Below are positions 1 to 9,310 of a stretch of 64,000 bases of DNA, piece after piece. Origin of the DNA: DASQPR01 sp963724705 (GTDB lineage Bacteria > Actinomycetota > Actinomycetes > Mycobacteriales > Micromonosporaceae); the NCBI GenBank assembly GCA_963724705.1, contig CAVRVS010000004.1, forward strand, positions 434,001 through 498,000. Reading direction: 5' to 3'. The notes beneath the pieces were generated by a model. The model saw only the letters and a list, made by a program, of their open reading frames with translations. It ran no database searches and was not told where the DNA came from. Numbering within the stretch: position 1 is the stretch's first letter; each line of letters starts with the position of its first letter. The translations under genes were made by a program, and so were the position numbers.

Positions 1-474
1 GCGCAGGGTCAGATCGGCATGATCAATGGCTCGCCGGCGCTGATCCCGATCATTCAGGACGGCAAGGTTCTGACCGACTCGGACTGGGCGTCGGTGCCGA
101 TCCCGGGCAAGACCGGTCCGCTGACCACCACCCTTGGCGTCTGCGACTTCACGGCCGCGTTCAAGAGCGGTGACTCCAGCAAGAAGGACGCGATCAAGAA
201 GTTCCTCGACTTCGCCTACCAGGACACGTACCAGCTCCAGTTCGACAAGGAGTACGACCTGCTGCCCGCCACCAACTCGGCGAGTCAGACGCTCTCCTCC
301 GACCCGATCTTCGGCCCGTTCCTGAAGGCCTTGCCACAGGCGGTGCAGTACCCGGCCAGCGCTGCGTGGGCGGCGACGAAGACGCAGATTCAGCAGACAA
401 TCGGAACCGCCATCACCGGTGACCCGAGCAAGGTGCTCGGCACGATCCAGCAGACGGCGACGAAGGGCAGCTGA
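1..474 (+). CDS. Sugar ABC transporter substrate-binding protein, C-terminal part
   Basis: The window opens inside this gene; 157 codons remain, read in frame from base 1 to a TGA. The fragment has the C-terminal lobe pattern of CUT1 (family 1) extracellular sugar-binding proteins: a segment starting VPIPGKTGP, then the helix KKFLDFAYQDTYQLQF and a run of helices to the end. It is followed by two MalF/MalG-type permeases in the same direction, so it is the binding protein of that importer. The signal peptide and lipobox lie outside the window. The substrate cannot be read from this piece; the SIS isomerase downstream suggests an amino or phospho sugar (inference). Confidence 0.85.
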   Translation, partial: AQGQIGMINGSPALIPIIQDGKVLTDSDWASVPIPGKTGPLTTTLGVCDFTAAFKSGDSSKKDAIKKFLDFAYQDTYQLQFDKEYDLLPATNSASQTLSSDPIFGPFLKALPQAVQYPASAAWAATKTQIQQTIGTAITGDPSKVLGTIQQTATKGS

Positions 475-490
475 GCGGTCTGAACACCAT

Positions 491-530
491 GTCCCCGGCC
501 TCAGCGGTTGCCACCGCCGAGGCCGGGGAC
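491..530 (+). terminator. Intercistronic hairpin after the binding-protein gene
   Basis: A 12-bp perfect stem (GTCCCCGGCCTC at 491-502 with GAGGCCGGGGAC at 519-530) with an inner GCGGT/ACCGC pairing in the loop and no T-tract. It lies between the binding protein and the first permease. By analogy with other binding-protein operons it may be an attenuating terminator or mRNA-stabilising structure that keeps the binding protein more abundant than the permeases (inference). Confidence 0.6.
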
Positions 531-571
531 GACGATGTCCTGACTTTGCCGGGTGATGGGGAGGGAGACAG

Positions 572-1504
572 ATGACCCAGCATCTCGTGCCGGCGGTCCT
601 GCCGCGCCGGAATGCCCGTCGGCGCGTGCGGCAGACGCTGGCACCGCTGCTCTGGGTCGGGCCGGCGCTGGCGCTCATCGCCGTGATCGTGCTCTGGCCG
701 GTCGTGGTGCTGTTCCAGACCTCGTTCCAGCACATCAGCCCGGACGGCTTCGTACTGGGCTCGGCCGGCGGCCGCAACTTCTCGGACCTGTTCGACGAGC
801 CGGACCTCAACGGCGTGCTGATCCGCACGGTGATCTGGGTCGTCGCGGTTGTCATCGTGACCATGCTGATCTCCATGGTGCTGGCGCAGATGTTCAACGC
901 GCGGTGGCCGGGCCGCCGCGTGGCCCGATGGGCGCTGATCGCCCCGTGGGCCGCGTCGGTCACGATGACCGCGCTCATCTTCCGTTGGGCGCTGGATGCG
1001 AACAACGGAGTCATCAACGTCTTCCTGCACCAGATCGGCGTCATTAAGTCCTTCAACTCCAACCAGGCCGACTGGCTCGGCCGGCCCTGGTCAGCCTTGG
1101 CCTGGATGATCGCGGTCGCGGTATTCGTGTCGGTACCGTTCGCGACGTATGCGCTGCTCGCCGGTCTACAGTCGATTCCCGGCGAGATCTACGAGGCGGC
1201 CCGCGTCGACGGTGCCACCCGCTGGCAGACGTACCGGCGGATCACGCTGCCGCTGCTGCGGCCGGCGTTCCTGGTCGCCGCGCTCATCAATATCATCAAT
1301 GTGTTCAACTCGTTCCCGATCATCTGGGAGATGACGCGGGGCGGACCCGGGCACGAGACGAGTACCACGACCACCTTCCTCTTCCAGCTCAAGCAGAGCT
1401 TCATCGGAGAGTCGGCCGCCATGTCAGTGATCAACTTTGCGCTGATCGTCGTGCTGGTGCTGTTGTTCCTGCGCGCATCGCGGTGGCGGGAGCAGGTGAG
1501 CTGA
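572..1504 (+). CDS. CUT1 sugar ABC transporter permease (MalF-like)
   Basis: A 310-residue inner-membrane permease with six predicted hydrophobic segments; the first is at about residues 30-50 (VGPALALIAVIVLWPVVVLF). The cytoplasmic EAA loop that docks on the ATPase is visible near residue 210 (EIYEAARVDGATRWQTYRRI), followed by the conserved LPLLRPA. Length is normal for the family. The ATG at 572 follows a strong GGGAGGGAGA ribosome site. One base separates it from the next permease, so the two are cotranscribed. No ATPase gene is present; CUT1 importers in actinobacteria often use a shared MsiK-type ATPase encoded elsewhere (known for the group, inferred here). Confidence 0.93.
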   Translation: MTQHLVPAVLPRRNARRRVRQTLAPLLWVGPALALIAVIVLWPVVVLFQTSFQHISPDGFVLGSAGGRNFSDLFDEPDLNGVLIRTVIWVVAVVIVTMLISMVLAQMFNARWPGRRVARWALIAPWAASVTMTALIFRWALDANNGVINVFLHQIGVIKSFNSNQADWLGRPWSALAWMIAVAVFVSVPFATYALLAGLQSIPGEIYEAARVDGATRWQTYRRITLPLLRPAFLVAALINIINVFNSFPIIWEMTRGGPGHETSTTTTFLFQLKQSFIGESAAMSVINFALIVVLVLLFLRASRWREQVS

Positions 1505-1505
1505 C

Positions 1506-2390
1506 ATGACCGTTGTTGCCGACCCACCCGTAACGGCCCCGACCGTCGTCAAGCGCGTCCGCGCGCAACGCACGCTGACCCCGAAGCAGCTGGGTCTTGC
1601 GGTCGCCGGATACCTGGTGGCTCTGATCTTCCTGCTGCCGTACGTCGAGATGGTCATCTCCGCGCTGCGGCCGGCAAACGAGCTGCTCGGCCGCGACTAC
1701 CTGCCCAAGCACTTCGACTGGTCGAACTTCACCTCGCTGTGGTCGACCGGCTTCGGCGCGAACCTCGGCGCCAGCCTCCAGATCGCGGCCGGCTCGACCG
1801 TGCTGGTACTCCTGGTCGCGCTGCCGGCCGCGTACTACACCGCGCGGCACCGCTTCCGTGGCCGGGCGCTGTTCCTCCTGCTGGTGTTGGCCACTCAGAT
1901 GTTCCAGCCGGCCGCGATGCTGGTCGGCATCCAACGCGAGTTCACCAGCTTCGCACTGCCCAGCCCGATCGTGTCGCTGATCCTGGTCAACGCGGGCTTC
2001 AACATGGCATTCGCGGTATGGATCCTCAACGCGTACTTCTCGTCCATCCCGCGCGAGCTGGAACAGGCGGCGATGGTCGACGGGACGACCCAACTCGGCG
2101 CGGTCGCGCGGATCACGCTGCCGCTGGCCATGCCCGGCGTCGTCACCGCGATCATCTTCACCTTCATCAGCGCGTGGAACGAACTACTGGTCGCGTTGAC
2201 GCTCACCGGCGGCGGGCCGAACTCCTCGGTGCCGCTCACCGTCGCCATCAACAATTACATCGGGCAGTACTCCATCGACTGGGGACACCTGTTCGCCGCG
2301 TCGGTGATCTCCACCATCCCGGTCATCGTGTTGTTCGCGTTCATCGAGGGCAAGGTCGTCGGCGGCCTGACCGCCGGATCTATCAAGTAG
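1506..2390 (+). CDS. CUT1 sugar ABC transporter permease (MalG-like)
   Basis: A 294-residue permease, the partner of the preceding one. It has a cytoplasmic N-terminus, a first membrane segment at about residues 33-55 (LGLAVAGYLVALIFLLPYV), six membrane spans in all, and an EAA loop near residue 190 (ELEQAAMVDGTTQLGAVARI). The C-terminus GGLTAGSIK is typical of MalG-type subunits. The gene begins one base after the previous stop and is followed 14 bases later by the SIS-domain gene, so the four genes form one operon. Confidence 0.94.
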   Translation: MTVVADPPVTAPTVVKRVRAQRTLTPKQLGLAVAGYLVALIFLLPYVEMVISALRPANELLGRDYLPKHFDWSNFTSLWSTGFGANLGASLQIAAGSTVLVLLVALPAAYYTARHRFRGRALFLLLVLATQMFQPAAMLVGIQREFTSFALPSPIVSLILVNAGFNMAFAVWILNAYFSSIPRELEQAAMVDGTTQLGAVARITLPLAMPGVVTAIIFTFISAWNELLVALTLTGGGPNSSVPLTVAINNYIGQYSIDWGHLFAASVISTIPVIVLFAFIEGKVVGGLTAGSIK

Positions 2391-2404
2391 GGAGCCGTCG
2401 CGCA

Positions 2405-3289
2405 ATGTCCTTCGCCACGACCGAGATCGCCAGCCAGCCCGACGTGTGGACGCGGGCCGCCGCGATGGCGACGGACGCCTCCGTGCGGGCGGCGCTCCCG
2501 GCCGACGCGGAGCGCGTTGCGATCGTCGGCTGCGGCACCTCGTATAACGTCGCGCTGGCCTGCGCTGCGCTGCGCGAGCGGTCCGGCCACGGTGAGACCG
2601 ACGCGTTCGCGGCGTCCGAGTTCCCGTACGGCCGCAAGTACGACCGTGTGGTCGCTATCTGCCGGTCCGGCACCACGACGGAGATGATCGAGCTCGTCGG
2701 AGCCACGGCCGCGAGCACCCGCACCACGGTGCTGAGCACATCGGCCGATCTGCCCGTGCCGCGACTCGCCCAGGACACCATCGCGCTGGGCTTCGCCGAC
2801 GAGCAGTCGGTGGTGCAGACGCGGTTCGCGACGAGCGTGGTGGCATTGTGGCGCGCGTATCTGGGCGAGGATCTGACCCAGGCCATCGCCGACGCCGCCG
2901 CCGAGCTCGCCAGGCCGGCGCCGTCGGCGTTTGCCCACCAGTACACGTTTCTCGGCACCGGCTGGACGATCGGACTTGCGCACGAGGCGGCGCTGAAGTT
3001 GCGCGAGGCGGCCCAACTGTGGACGGAGTCGTACGCCGCGATGGAGTATCGGCACGGCCCGATCAGCATCGCCGACGAGCACTCGTCGGTGTGGGTCTTC
3101 GGCCCCACGCCGGATGGGCTCGCCGCACAAATCATCGCCACCGGTGCGAGGCTGGAAACAACGCCGGCCGACCCGTTGGCGCTTCTGGTACGGGCGCAAC
3201 GGATCGCCATCGCCATCGCCGAGGCGAAGGGACTCGACCCCGACACCCCCCGCGCCCTGACCCGGGCGGTCATCCTTGACGAAGCTTGA
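2405..3289 (+). CDS. SIS-domain sugar isomerase (GlmS/AgaS-like)
   Basis: A 294-residue protein with two SIS (sugar isomerase) domains and no glutaminase domain. The first SIS domain has the phosphosugar-binding motif VGCGTSYNVA (about residues 41-50) and CRSGTTTEM; the second has HEAALKLREA and the catalytic-type EYRHGP motif of the GlmS isomerase half. Such proteins isomerise, deaminate or deglycate amino-sugar phosphates in the cytoplasm. The ATG at 2405 has GGGAG upstream; the frame is open far upstream but that part overlaps the permease and is not coding. As the last gene of the importer operon it probably acts on the imported sugar after phosphorylation (inference). Confidence 0.88.
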   Translation: MSFATTEIASQPDVWTRAAAMATDASVRAALPADAERVAIVGCGTSYNVALACAALRERSGHGETDAFAASEFPYGRKYDRVVAICRSGTTTEMIELVGATAASTRTTVLSTSADLPVPRLAQDTIALGFADEQSVVQTRFATSVVALWRAYLGEDLTQAIADAAAELARPAPSAFAHQYTFLGTGWTIGLAHEAALKLREAAQLWTESYAAMEYRHGPISIADEHSSVWVFGPTPDGLAAQIIATGARLETTPADPLALLVRAQRIAIAIAEAKGLDPDTPRALTRAVILDEA

Positions 3290-3471
3290 CGTAGCCGCGA
3301 ACTGGCCGGGCTCGGATTCGGCTCGGTCCGACGTGGAGCGCGGTGCCGACACGAGATGTTTACCTGACCCACGCTCGTTGTACGGATCTTCCGCAAGCTC
3401 AGCGACACCCGCGCAGTCCATCGTCCGCTCGTGCACCGTCCGACCGAGCGATCGAAGGAAGCGACGGGATA

Positions 3472-5265
3472 GTGAGTCCTTCACCTCTCCGGGGGCGCCG
3501 CCGACGGTTCGCGTTCGTCGCCGCGCTTCTCGGCGCTCTGGTGACCCTCGTCGGTCCAGCTCGGCCGGCGGCTGCCGCCGCCTATGTACCGATCATTGGG
3601 GCGGGATCGACGTTGTCGGCCACCGCGATCCACCAGTGGGCGGCGAACGTCGCGCAAATCGGCATGCAGGTCAACTATGTGGGGGTCGGCTCCACGTTCG
3701 GTCGGGCCGACTTCAAGCAGGGCACGGTGGACTGGGCCGCATCAGATATCCCGTACGGGGTAGCCGACGGAGTGAGTAACGACCCGCCACCGAGCCGCGG
3801 ATTCGCGTACATCCCCGACACCGCCAGTGCGACGACATTTACGTACAACCTGAGGATCGGCAGCAAGCGGGTTACCAACCTGCGGCTGTCCGGGGAGAAC
3901 ATCGCGAAGATCTTTACCAGTGTTCTCACGCAGTGGAACGACCCGGCGATCGCGGCGGACAATCCCGGCCTGACCCTGCCGGCGATCCCGATCGTGCCGG
4001 TCGTCCGGTCGGACGGGTCGGGGTCGACGGCCCAGCTGACCCAGTGGATGATCGCCACCGAGGGCCAGTATTGGACGGCATACTGCGCGAAAGTCGGCCG
4101 TGACCCGTGTACGCAGACGTCGTCGTACCCGTTGCTCAACGGCTCCAGGATGGTTGGGCAGAGTGGTGATTTGGGGGTGGCCGGGTATGTCAGCCAGGCC
4201 GCGGCGGCCGGCGCGATCGGCTACGTCGACAACCCCACGGCCCTCCAGCTCGGCCTTCCCGTGGCGAAGGTGCTCAACGTCGCCGGCTACTACACCCAAC
4301 CCACCGCGGGCCACGTCGGCGTATCACTGCTCAAGGCAAAGATCAACATGGATCCGCTCGATAGGGCCACGTATTTGACAGCGGACCTGTCCGATGTCTA
4401 CACCGACCCGGATCCGCGGACGTACGAGCTGTCGTCGTACTCGTACATGATTTTGCCGACGGACACGAGCTTCGGTTTCACCACGACAAAGGGGTTCACC
4501 CTCGGCGACTTCGGCAAGTACCTCCTGTGTCAGGGCCAGAGTCAAGTCGACGCGTTGGGATACTCCGCGTTGCCGATCAATCTGGTCGAGGCCGGGTTCG
4601 CGCAACTGAAGAATGTCCCCGGCGCGCAGGTGCCAGAGGTGACGACCGACATCCTCCGGTCTTGCAACAACCCGACGTTCTCCACCGATGGCACGAACAC
4701 GTTGGCGGCCAACGACCCGCAGCCGCAGGCGTGCGACCAGCAAGGCCCGACGCAGTGCGCGGCCACGGTCGATGACTCGCAGAGCGAAACGATCAACGTG
4801 AACGTCCCGAGTTTCGAGGGTGTATTCACGATGACGGTCAGCGACGCGCCGGTACAGATGAGCACCGCCGCGCTCAGCGCCGACCAAACCAACTTCGAGT
4901 CGACCGGTCAGCTCGGCGTGGTGACGATCAGCGATGGACGTGACCAGAGTCAGCCCGGCTGGAGCGTCTCCGGCCAGGTCGGTGACTTCACCGGGGGCGG
5001 TCACACGTTCAGCGGTAGCCACCTCGGATGGACGCCAGTGGTCACCGCGCAGGACGCGGCCCACGACGTCGTCGCGGGTCCGCCAGTGTCCCCGGGCACC
5101 AACCCGGGTCTGACCGCGGACAGCGACATGGCCAAAGCGGCGGCGACCAACGGTCTGGGTACCACCACTCTCGGCGCTGCCCTCGACCTAACGGTGCCGG
5201 CAAGCACAGCAGCCGGCTCATACTCCGCCGTACTGACTATCACCGCCGTGGAGCAGGCCGGATAG
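3472..5265 (+). CDS. Secreted PstS-like phosphate-binding protein with C-terminal extension
   Basis: GTG start at 3472 preceded by GAAGGAA; 597 residues. A typical Sec signal follows (arginine-rich n-region LRGRRRRF, hydrophobic core, AAAAA cleavage area). Residues from about 40 match PstS-type proteins: GAGSTLSATAIHQW, VGSTFGRADF, ASDIPY, and the anion-binding RSDGSGSTAQLTQWM. Classical PstS is about 320-370 residues; here about 200 more follow, with a beta-rich tail that has no LPXTG motif or membrane anchor I can see. No pstC/A/B genes are nearby, so this is an orphan extracellular protein. It could be a phosphate scavenger or a surface protein that reuses the PstS fold. A longer frame reaches 3343 but lacks a signal at its start. 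Confidence 0.8.
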   Translation: MSPSPLRGRRRRFAFVAALLGALVTLVGPARPAAAAAYVPIIGAGSTLSATAIHQWAANVAQIGMQVNYVGVGSTFGRADFKQGTVDWAASDIPYGVADGVSNDPPPSRGFAYIPDTASATTFTYNLRIGSKRVTNLRLSGENIAKIFTSVLTQWNDPAIAADNPGLTLPAIPIVPVVRSDGSGSTAQLTQWMIATEGQYWTAYCAKVGRDPCTQTSSYPLLNGSRMVGQSGDLGVAGYVSQAAAAGAIGYVDNPTALQLGLPVAKVLNVAGYYTQPTAGHVGVSLLKAKINMDPLDRATYLTADLSDVYTDPDPRTYELSSYSYMILPTDTSFGFTTTKGFTLGDFGKYLLCQGQSQVDALGYSALPINLVEAGFAQLKNVPGAQVPEVTTDILRSCNNPTFSTDGTNTLAANDPQPQACDQQGPTQCAATVDDSQSETINVNVPSFEGVFTMTVSDAPVQMSTAALSADQTNFESTGQLGVVTISDGRDQSQPGWSVSGQVGDFTGGGHTFSGSHLGWTPVVTAQDAAHDVVAGPPVSPGTNPGLTADSDMAKAAATNGLGTTTLGAALDLTVPASTAAGSYSAVLTITAVEQAG

Positions 5266-5292
5266 ATGTAGCGGAGGCCTGGCAGACGGTCG

Positions 5293-6181
5293 GTGGATCC
5301 GGGACTCAGCGACGTCGCTCGCCGTCGATCCGGTACGAACACCGCCACCCTCTACAGCGGAGGCATTGGTGGCGCGAGCGTCGCCAAGGTGGCGCTGACC
5401 GTAGCCATCCCGGGCGGTGCGCCCACCGGAACGGTCTTCGACGACACCACCGGCTTCGTGGTATCCGGTCCCGGAGGGTCCGCGGCCGCGTCGTTCATTT
5501 TCGCTAGCGAAGGCGGTGACATCACCGCGTGGAATCGGAACATCAACGGCACGACCGCGGCGGTTGTCGCGCATGTGCCAGGTGCTGTGTTCAAGTCGTT
5601 GGCGCTGGCGCATACGCAGTTCGGCGCGTTTCTCCTCGCCGCCGACTTCCGCCACGGCCAGGTCGACGTCTTCGATAGCAGCTTCAATCTCGTCACGCTC
5701 CCCGGTTCGTTCTTCCGCGACCGGCAGCTGCCCAAGCGGTACGCACCGTTCAACATCCTCGCCAATGGCGACAGCGTCATCGTCACGTACGCCAAGCAGG
5801 GCGGCGGCGGCACGGACGAGGTGGACGGCCCGGGGCTTGGCATCGTCGATGAGTACAGCAACTTCGGACGAACGTGCACCGCATCGCAAGCCACGGCACG
5901 CTCAATGCACCGTGGGGACTGGCCATCGCACCGGCCGGGTTCGGCGACCTTGCCGGCTCGTTGCTGGTGGGCAACTTCGGCGACGGCCGGATCAACGTAT
6001 TCACCGACGGACACTTCGCCGGCCAGTTGCGCGACACGCACAACCGCCGCATCACGATTGACGGGCTCTGGGCCTTCTTCCCGGCACGGCGAGCACCGGC
6101 GGCGTCGGGACAGTGTGGTTCAGCGCCGGACCCGACGACGAGTCGCATGGTCTCGTTGGTCAGTTGACGTCAGGAAGCTGA
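5293..6181 (+). pseudogene. TIGR03118-type secreted propeller protein, 5'-truncated and frameshifted
   Basis: The reading frame shows the TIGR03118 family pattern: SGTNTATLYSGG, then GAPTGTVFDDTTGFVVSGPG, SFIFASEGGDITAWN, HFGQVDV-type blades, NAPWGLAIAPAGFG, VGNFGDGRINVF, TIDGLWAF and WFSAGPDDESHG. Family members start about 60 residues earlier with a signal peptide and NPWGLA motif; none of that fits in the 28 bases after the upstream stop, so the 5' end is missing. Two one-base deletions are also visible: near 5866 (adding a C gives FGTNVHRIASHG) and near 6080 (adding a C to the CCC run gives FFPGTASTGG). With these repaired the fragment is 296 codons to a TGA at 6179-6181. The shifts may be sequence errors; the missing start looks like a deletion or misjoin. 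Confidence 0.75.
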
Positions 6182-6268
6182 CGTCGCGCCGTCGTATCCG
6201 TGACTGAACACCATGGCGGAGCCCAACGCGGTGGCACCGGCGCGAGTCGGTGCCACCGCGCGGGTATG

Positions 6269-7402
6269 TCACGATGACGGCGCCGCCCGCCCGGCGCGGG
6301 CATGCTCAGTCGCCCTTCCGGGCGAGCCGCCCGACGCCGCGCGGCTGCTGCTATCGATGTGACGGGCCACGTACTCGGCATCCCGTCCGGCGCCTTGGAT
6401 CATGACGGACGAGAGCGCATACATGAACTCGCGACCGAGGAAATACAGGCCGGGCTCGGTAGCGGCGACACCACGGAACTGCTCGGGCTCGCCGTCGGCG
6501 CCGAACACCGGCACATCGACCCAGGCCGGCCGATTGTCGAAGCCGGTACACCAGATCACGTTTCGCACCGGAAGTACCTGACCGCCGTCCAACGTCGGCT
6601 TCCCGTCCGTAACGCCAACCAATCGCGGCACCCGCCGTATCCCGGCGGCGTCGAGGTCGGCGATCCTGTTGCGGATCAACGGCGAGCTGTGCGCCAAGGC
6701 CTGGCGCCGCGCTTTGCGTCCCAGCGGCGTCCGAACGGTCAGTACATGCCGGAACGCGAAGAAGATGACCGGCAGCAGGAGTCGTGCCATCCGGCCGTCG
6801 AGCGCGAAGGGAAGCTGACCCGGGTGCCGGCCGGACAGCCACACGTCATGCTCGCGAGCAAGTTCGAGCGCGATGTCCGTTCCCGAGTTACCAGCACCGA
6901 CGACGAGCACGCCGCCCGGCTGGACCTGCGCCGCGTTGCGGTACTCGATCGAGTGGATCTGGCGGATCGACGGATCGAGCTGCGCCGCGAACGAAGGGAC
7001 ACGTCGTTCCTGGTGCGGCCCCGAGGCGAGCACGATGTTGTTCGCCGCGTACGTTTGCGCATCGGTGCGGACGATGAACCCGGGGTCCTGTCGTGACAGC
7101 GACCGCACGCGAGCACCGCACTTTACCGGCAGGCTGAACCGATCCGCGTACGCCTCCAGATAGTTCCCCATCTGGTCGCGTGTCGGGAACGACCACGGGT
7201 CGGCGGGGAATTCCATGCCCGGCAAGCTCGAAAAGCGGGCCGGGGTGAACAGCCGCAACGAATCCCACCGACGGCGCCACGAGTCGCCGACCCGGTCATT
7301 GGCTTCGAGGATCACGGCCGGCCGCCCCAGCCGCGACAAGTAGTAGCCGACCGACAACCCGGTCTGGCCGGCTCCGATGATCGCTGTGTCGATACGCTCC
7401 AT
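6269..7402 (-). CDS. FAD/NAD(P)-dependent monooxygenase-like flavoprotein (CzcO/TrkA-like)
   Basis: A 377-residue cytoplasmic flavoprotein. An N-terminal FAD-binding GxGxxG (AIIGAGQTGLSVGYYL, residues 8-23) and a second NAD(P)-binding Rossmann motif (VLVVGAGNSGTDIALEL, about residue 165) frame the YLEAYADRF helix. The FMO-type ATG-like motif is replaced by VIWCTGFDNRPAW near residue 285. This arrangement matches the putative flavoprotein/monooxygenase family annotated as CzcO or TrkA-like; substrates are generally unknown. The gene is convergent with the broken propeller gene upstream and points away from 7403. The C-terminal 30 residues are Ser/Ala/Gly/Arg-rich and probably disordered. Confidence 0.85.
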   Translation of the reverse strand: MERIDTAIIGAGQTGLSVGYYLSRLGRPAVILEANDRVGDSWRRRWDSLRLFTPARFSSLPGMEFPADPWSFPTRDQMGNYLEAYADRFSLPVKCGARVRSLSRQDPGFIVRTDAQTYAANNIVLASGPHQERRVPSFAAQLDPSIRQIHSIEYRNAAQVQPGGVLVVGAGNSGTDIALELAREHDVWLSGRHPGQLPFALDGRMARLLLPVIFFAFRHVLTVRTPLGRKARRQALAHSSPLIRNRIADLDAAGIRRVPRLVGVTDGKPTLDGGQVLPVRNVIWCTGFDNRPAWVDVPVFGADGEPEQFRGVAATEPGLYFLGREFMYALSSVMIQGAGRDAEYVARHIDSSSRAASGGSPGRATEHARAGRAAPSS

Positions 7403-7480
7403 TTGTCCACGCTACCCGCAGACGACGCTGAAGGCGCTACGTCGGCGTTAGACCGCGAACCGTCTTACCGCGAAAATGCC

Positions 7481-7819
7481 TTACCGCGACACGTCGTCGC
7501 GTACCGAGATCCAGTCAAGCTCCGTCACGCGCCCGCCGATGACGGTGGCCGCGCCGCCGGGCGTGGTGTCATCGGCCCAGATCGTGTACTCGCCGGCGTC
7601 GAGTCCGGCGTACACGACGCAGTGCAGCGCTCCACGGTCGAGGCGCCGCTCGCGGACGGCGGCGTGGGTACGCCGGCCGGACGACCCGACCCGGCTGATC
7701 TCGATCTCTCGGCCGTGTTCGGTGGCCGGCACGTAGAGGACGAGCGCACCGACGTCCGCGCCGATGTCGAGTACGACGGACGCGTTCGGTGACGCCTGCA
7801 ACGTGTGGTGATTGTGCAT
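7481..7819 (-). CDS. Conserved small actinobacterial protein, unknown function
   Basis: A 112-residue protein that I recognise only as a conserved hypothetical type. It starts with a His-rich MHNHHTLQ, then VVLDIGADVGALVLYVP, GREIEISRVG, RRTHAAVRER and ends with YTIW...VIGGRVTELDW, an all-beta pattern without cysteines, signal or membrane segment. The ATG has AGGAG six bases upstream. It lies 84 bases downstream of the DUF4331 gene on the same strand and may share its transcript. No reaction can be assigned. Confidence 0.7.
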   Translation of the reverse strand: MHNHHTLQASPNASVVLDIGADVGALVLYVPATEHGREIEISRVGSSGRRTHAAVRERRLDRGALHCVVYAGLDAGEYTIWADDTTPGGAATVIGGRVTELDWISVRDDVSR

Positions 7820-7903
7820 GCCGCACTCCTGTGCGCTCGGGCGGCTGGACGCCGGTGCACGTTCGACATGTCGGAACCGTGCACCGGCGCCACGCGCCGC
7901 TGG

Positions 7904-9283
7904 TCAGGACGGGTTGTTGTACCCGTCGTACGGCAGGCCCAGATATGGGAACTTGTGGAGGAACGGCGAGCTGACGTCGTCCGCGGTGAGCCCATCGGTG
8001 ATCAGGTTGGCCGCAGCGTCCGGGGTGAACGTGGGGTCGACCAGGTTGAAGATGGCGCCGGCGATCGCTCGTAGCTCGATCGTGACGACGCTGTCCCTCG
8101 GCCGGCGGCCGTTCGGGAAGCCCGCCGGGTCGGGTGTCGGCGCGAGCAGGCCCAGATCGTTTGGATGAGCCGAAGGCGGGATCGCCGTGTTGAGTCGCAA
8201 CAGGTCGGCCTGAGTAGAGCCGGTGAAGTTACCAATGAAACCTGGAACGACGTTGGCCGGGATGCCAGTAAGAAGGATGGCCAGCAGGTCGGCGCGCGAC
8301 GTGGGTGGTGGGGTATTCAGCGCCGCGAGGTTCGGGAACACGCCCGGGTAGAGCACCGGCAACAGCCTCGCGACCTCCGGAAAGGCGACGAACTGAGCGA
8401 AGTTCTTGTCGTCCGCGGGCGACTCCTTGTTCCACGCGTCCTTCTTCTGCATCGGCACGATGACCTCGTTGAACAGGGGATTGCCCAGGCGAGACACCTG
8501 CACGAATGGCCCGGCCTCGATGTCACCGGCGGGGGAGTCTTTGATGATCTGGACCTGGCGGCGGCTGGCCGATGTGTAGATGCCAATCGTCGGGTGGTAC
8601 TTGTTCTTCACGACGTCGGAGATTGGCACCTGGATCGCGATGCTATGGACGTTGATGTGATCGAGCGCGTTCACGCCGGGCGCAGTCGCGCCATTGAAGA
8701 CGGCGCCGAACGCATTCAAGTTCTGGAACGGACGCAGGTTGAGCAGGTCGAAGATGGAGCCGAGGTCGACGTAGAAACCGTCGGCGCGCTGTCCGGCGAA
8801 GACCCGTCGACCACCCGGCAGCGAGTGGACTGCCGCGTGCGCGAGACCGGCGTAGTTAGGCGTAGACAGCACGCCGACGTTGACGGGCGGGCTTGCCAGG
8901 TTGCGGCCGAGCACCTTCTTGCGGCCGTGCTCGTCGACCCGAGTCACCGTGTAGAACTGCCGGCGGTTCCAGTCCGGGTCGTCCAGCGAGTTGATCGGGC
9001 CTGTGTTGTAGAGGAAGGTGTTCGGGTTCGTGATCTTTGTCTTGAACTGGAACTGGTAGATCACGTCGGGACGGCCGTCGCCGTCATTGTCGATGTTGAT
9101 TTCGTACAGGACGTCATCGCCGAACTCGTAGAAGTTGGGCCCGCCGGCGGGAGTCTCCAATGGCACATAGTTGGCGATGAACGTGACGGTGTCGGGTGCG
9201 TCCGGGCTAACGAACGCGTACAGGTCGGTGCTGTCGGCCACGGGATCCTTGGAGATCTCCGGCGCCTCACGGTGCGACGACAT
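7904..9283 (-). CDS. DUF4331 family protein
   Basis: A 459-residue DUF4331 protein. It begins MSSHREAPEISKDPVADSTD with the family signature LYAFVSP, NYVPLETPAGGPNFYEFGDD, an EF-hand-like INIDNDGDGRPD loop and QFQFKT. Later blocks NALDHINVHSIAIQVPI and KFPYLGLPYDGYN are also typical. There is no signal peptide of its own, which is unusual for a family often found with exported partners. GGAGGA lies upstream of the ATG at 9283. The next gene upstream, 27 bases away on the same strand, encodes a small Tat-signal protein; the pair looks like an operon. Biological role unknown for the family. A second DUF4331 gene lies at 14275-15264. Confidence 0.9.
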   Translation of the reverse strand: MSSHREAPEISKDPVADSTDLYAFVSPDAPDTVTFIANYVPLETPAGGPNFYEFGDDVLYEINIDNDGDGRPDVIYQFQFKTKITNPNTFLYNTGPINSLDDPDWNRRQFYTVTRVDEHGRKKVLGRNLASPPVNVGVLSTPNYAGLAHAAVHSLPGGRRVFAGQRADGFYVDLGSIFDLLNLRPFQNLNAFGAVFNGATAPGVNALDHINVHSIAIQVPISDVVKNKYHPTIGIYTSASRRQVQIIKDSPAGDIEAGPFVQVSRLGNPLFNEVIVPMQKKDAWNKESPADDKNFAQFVAFPEVARLLPVLYPGVFPNLAALNTPPPTSRADLLAILLTGIPANVVPGFIGNFTGSTQADLLRLNTAIPPSAHPNDLGLLAPTPDPAGFPNGRRPRDSVVTIELRAIAGAIFNLVDPTFTPDAAANLITDGLTADDVSSPFLHKFPYLGLPYDGYNNPS

Positions 9284-9310
9284 GTCGACTAATCCTCCGG
9301 GTGTCCGAGG

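Noticed and set aside
8165..9292. 375-codon plus-strand open frame
   Set aside because: It is antisense to the well supported DUF4331 gene and lacks family features.
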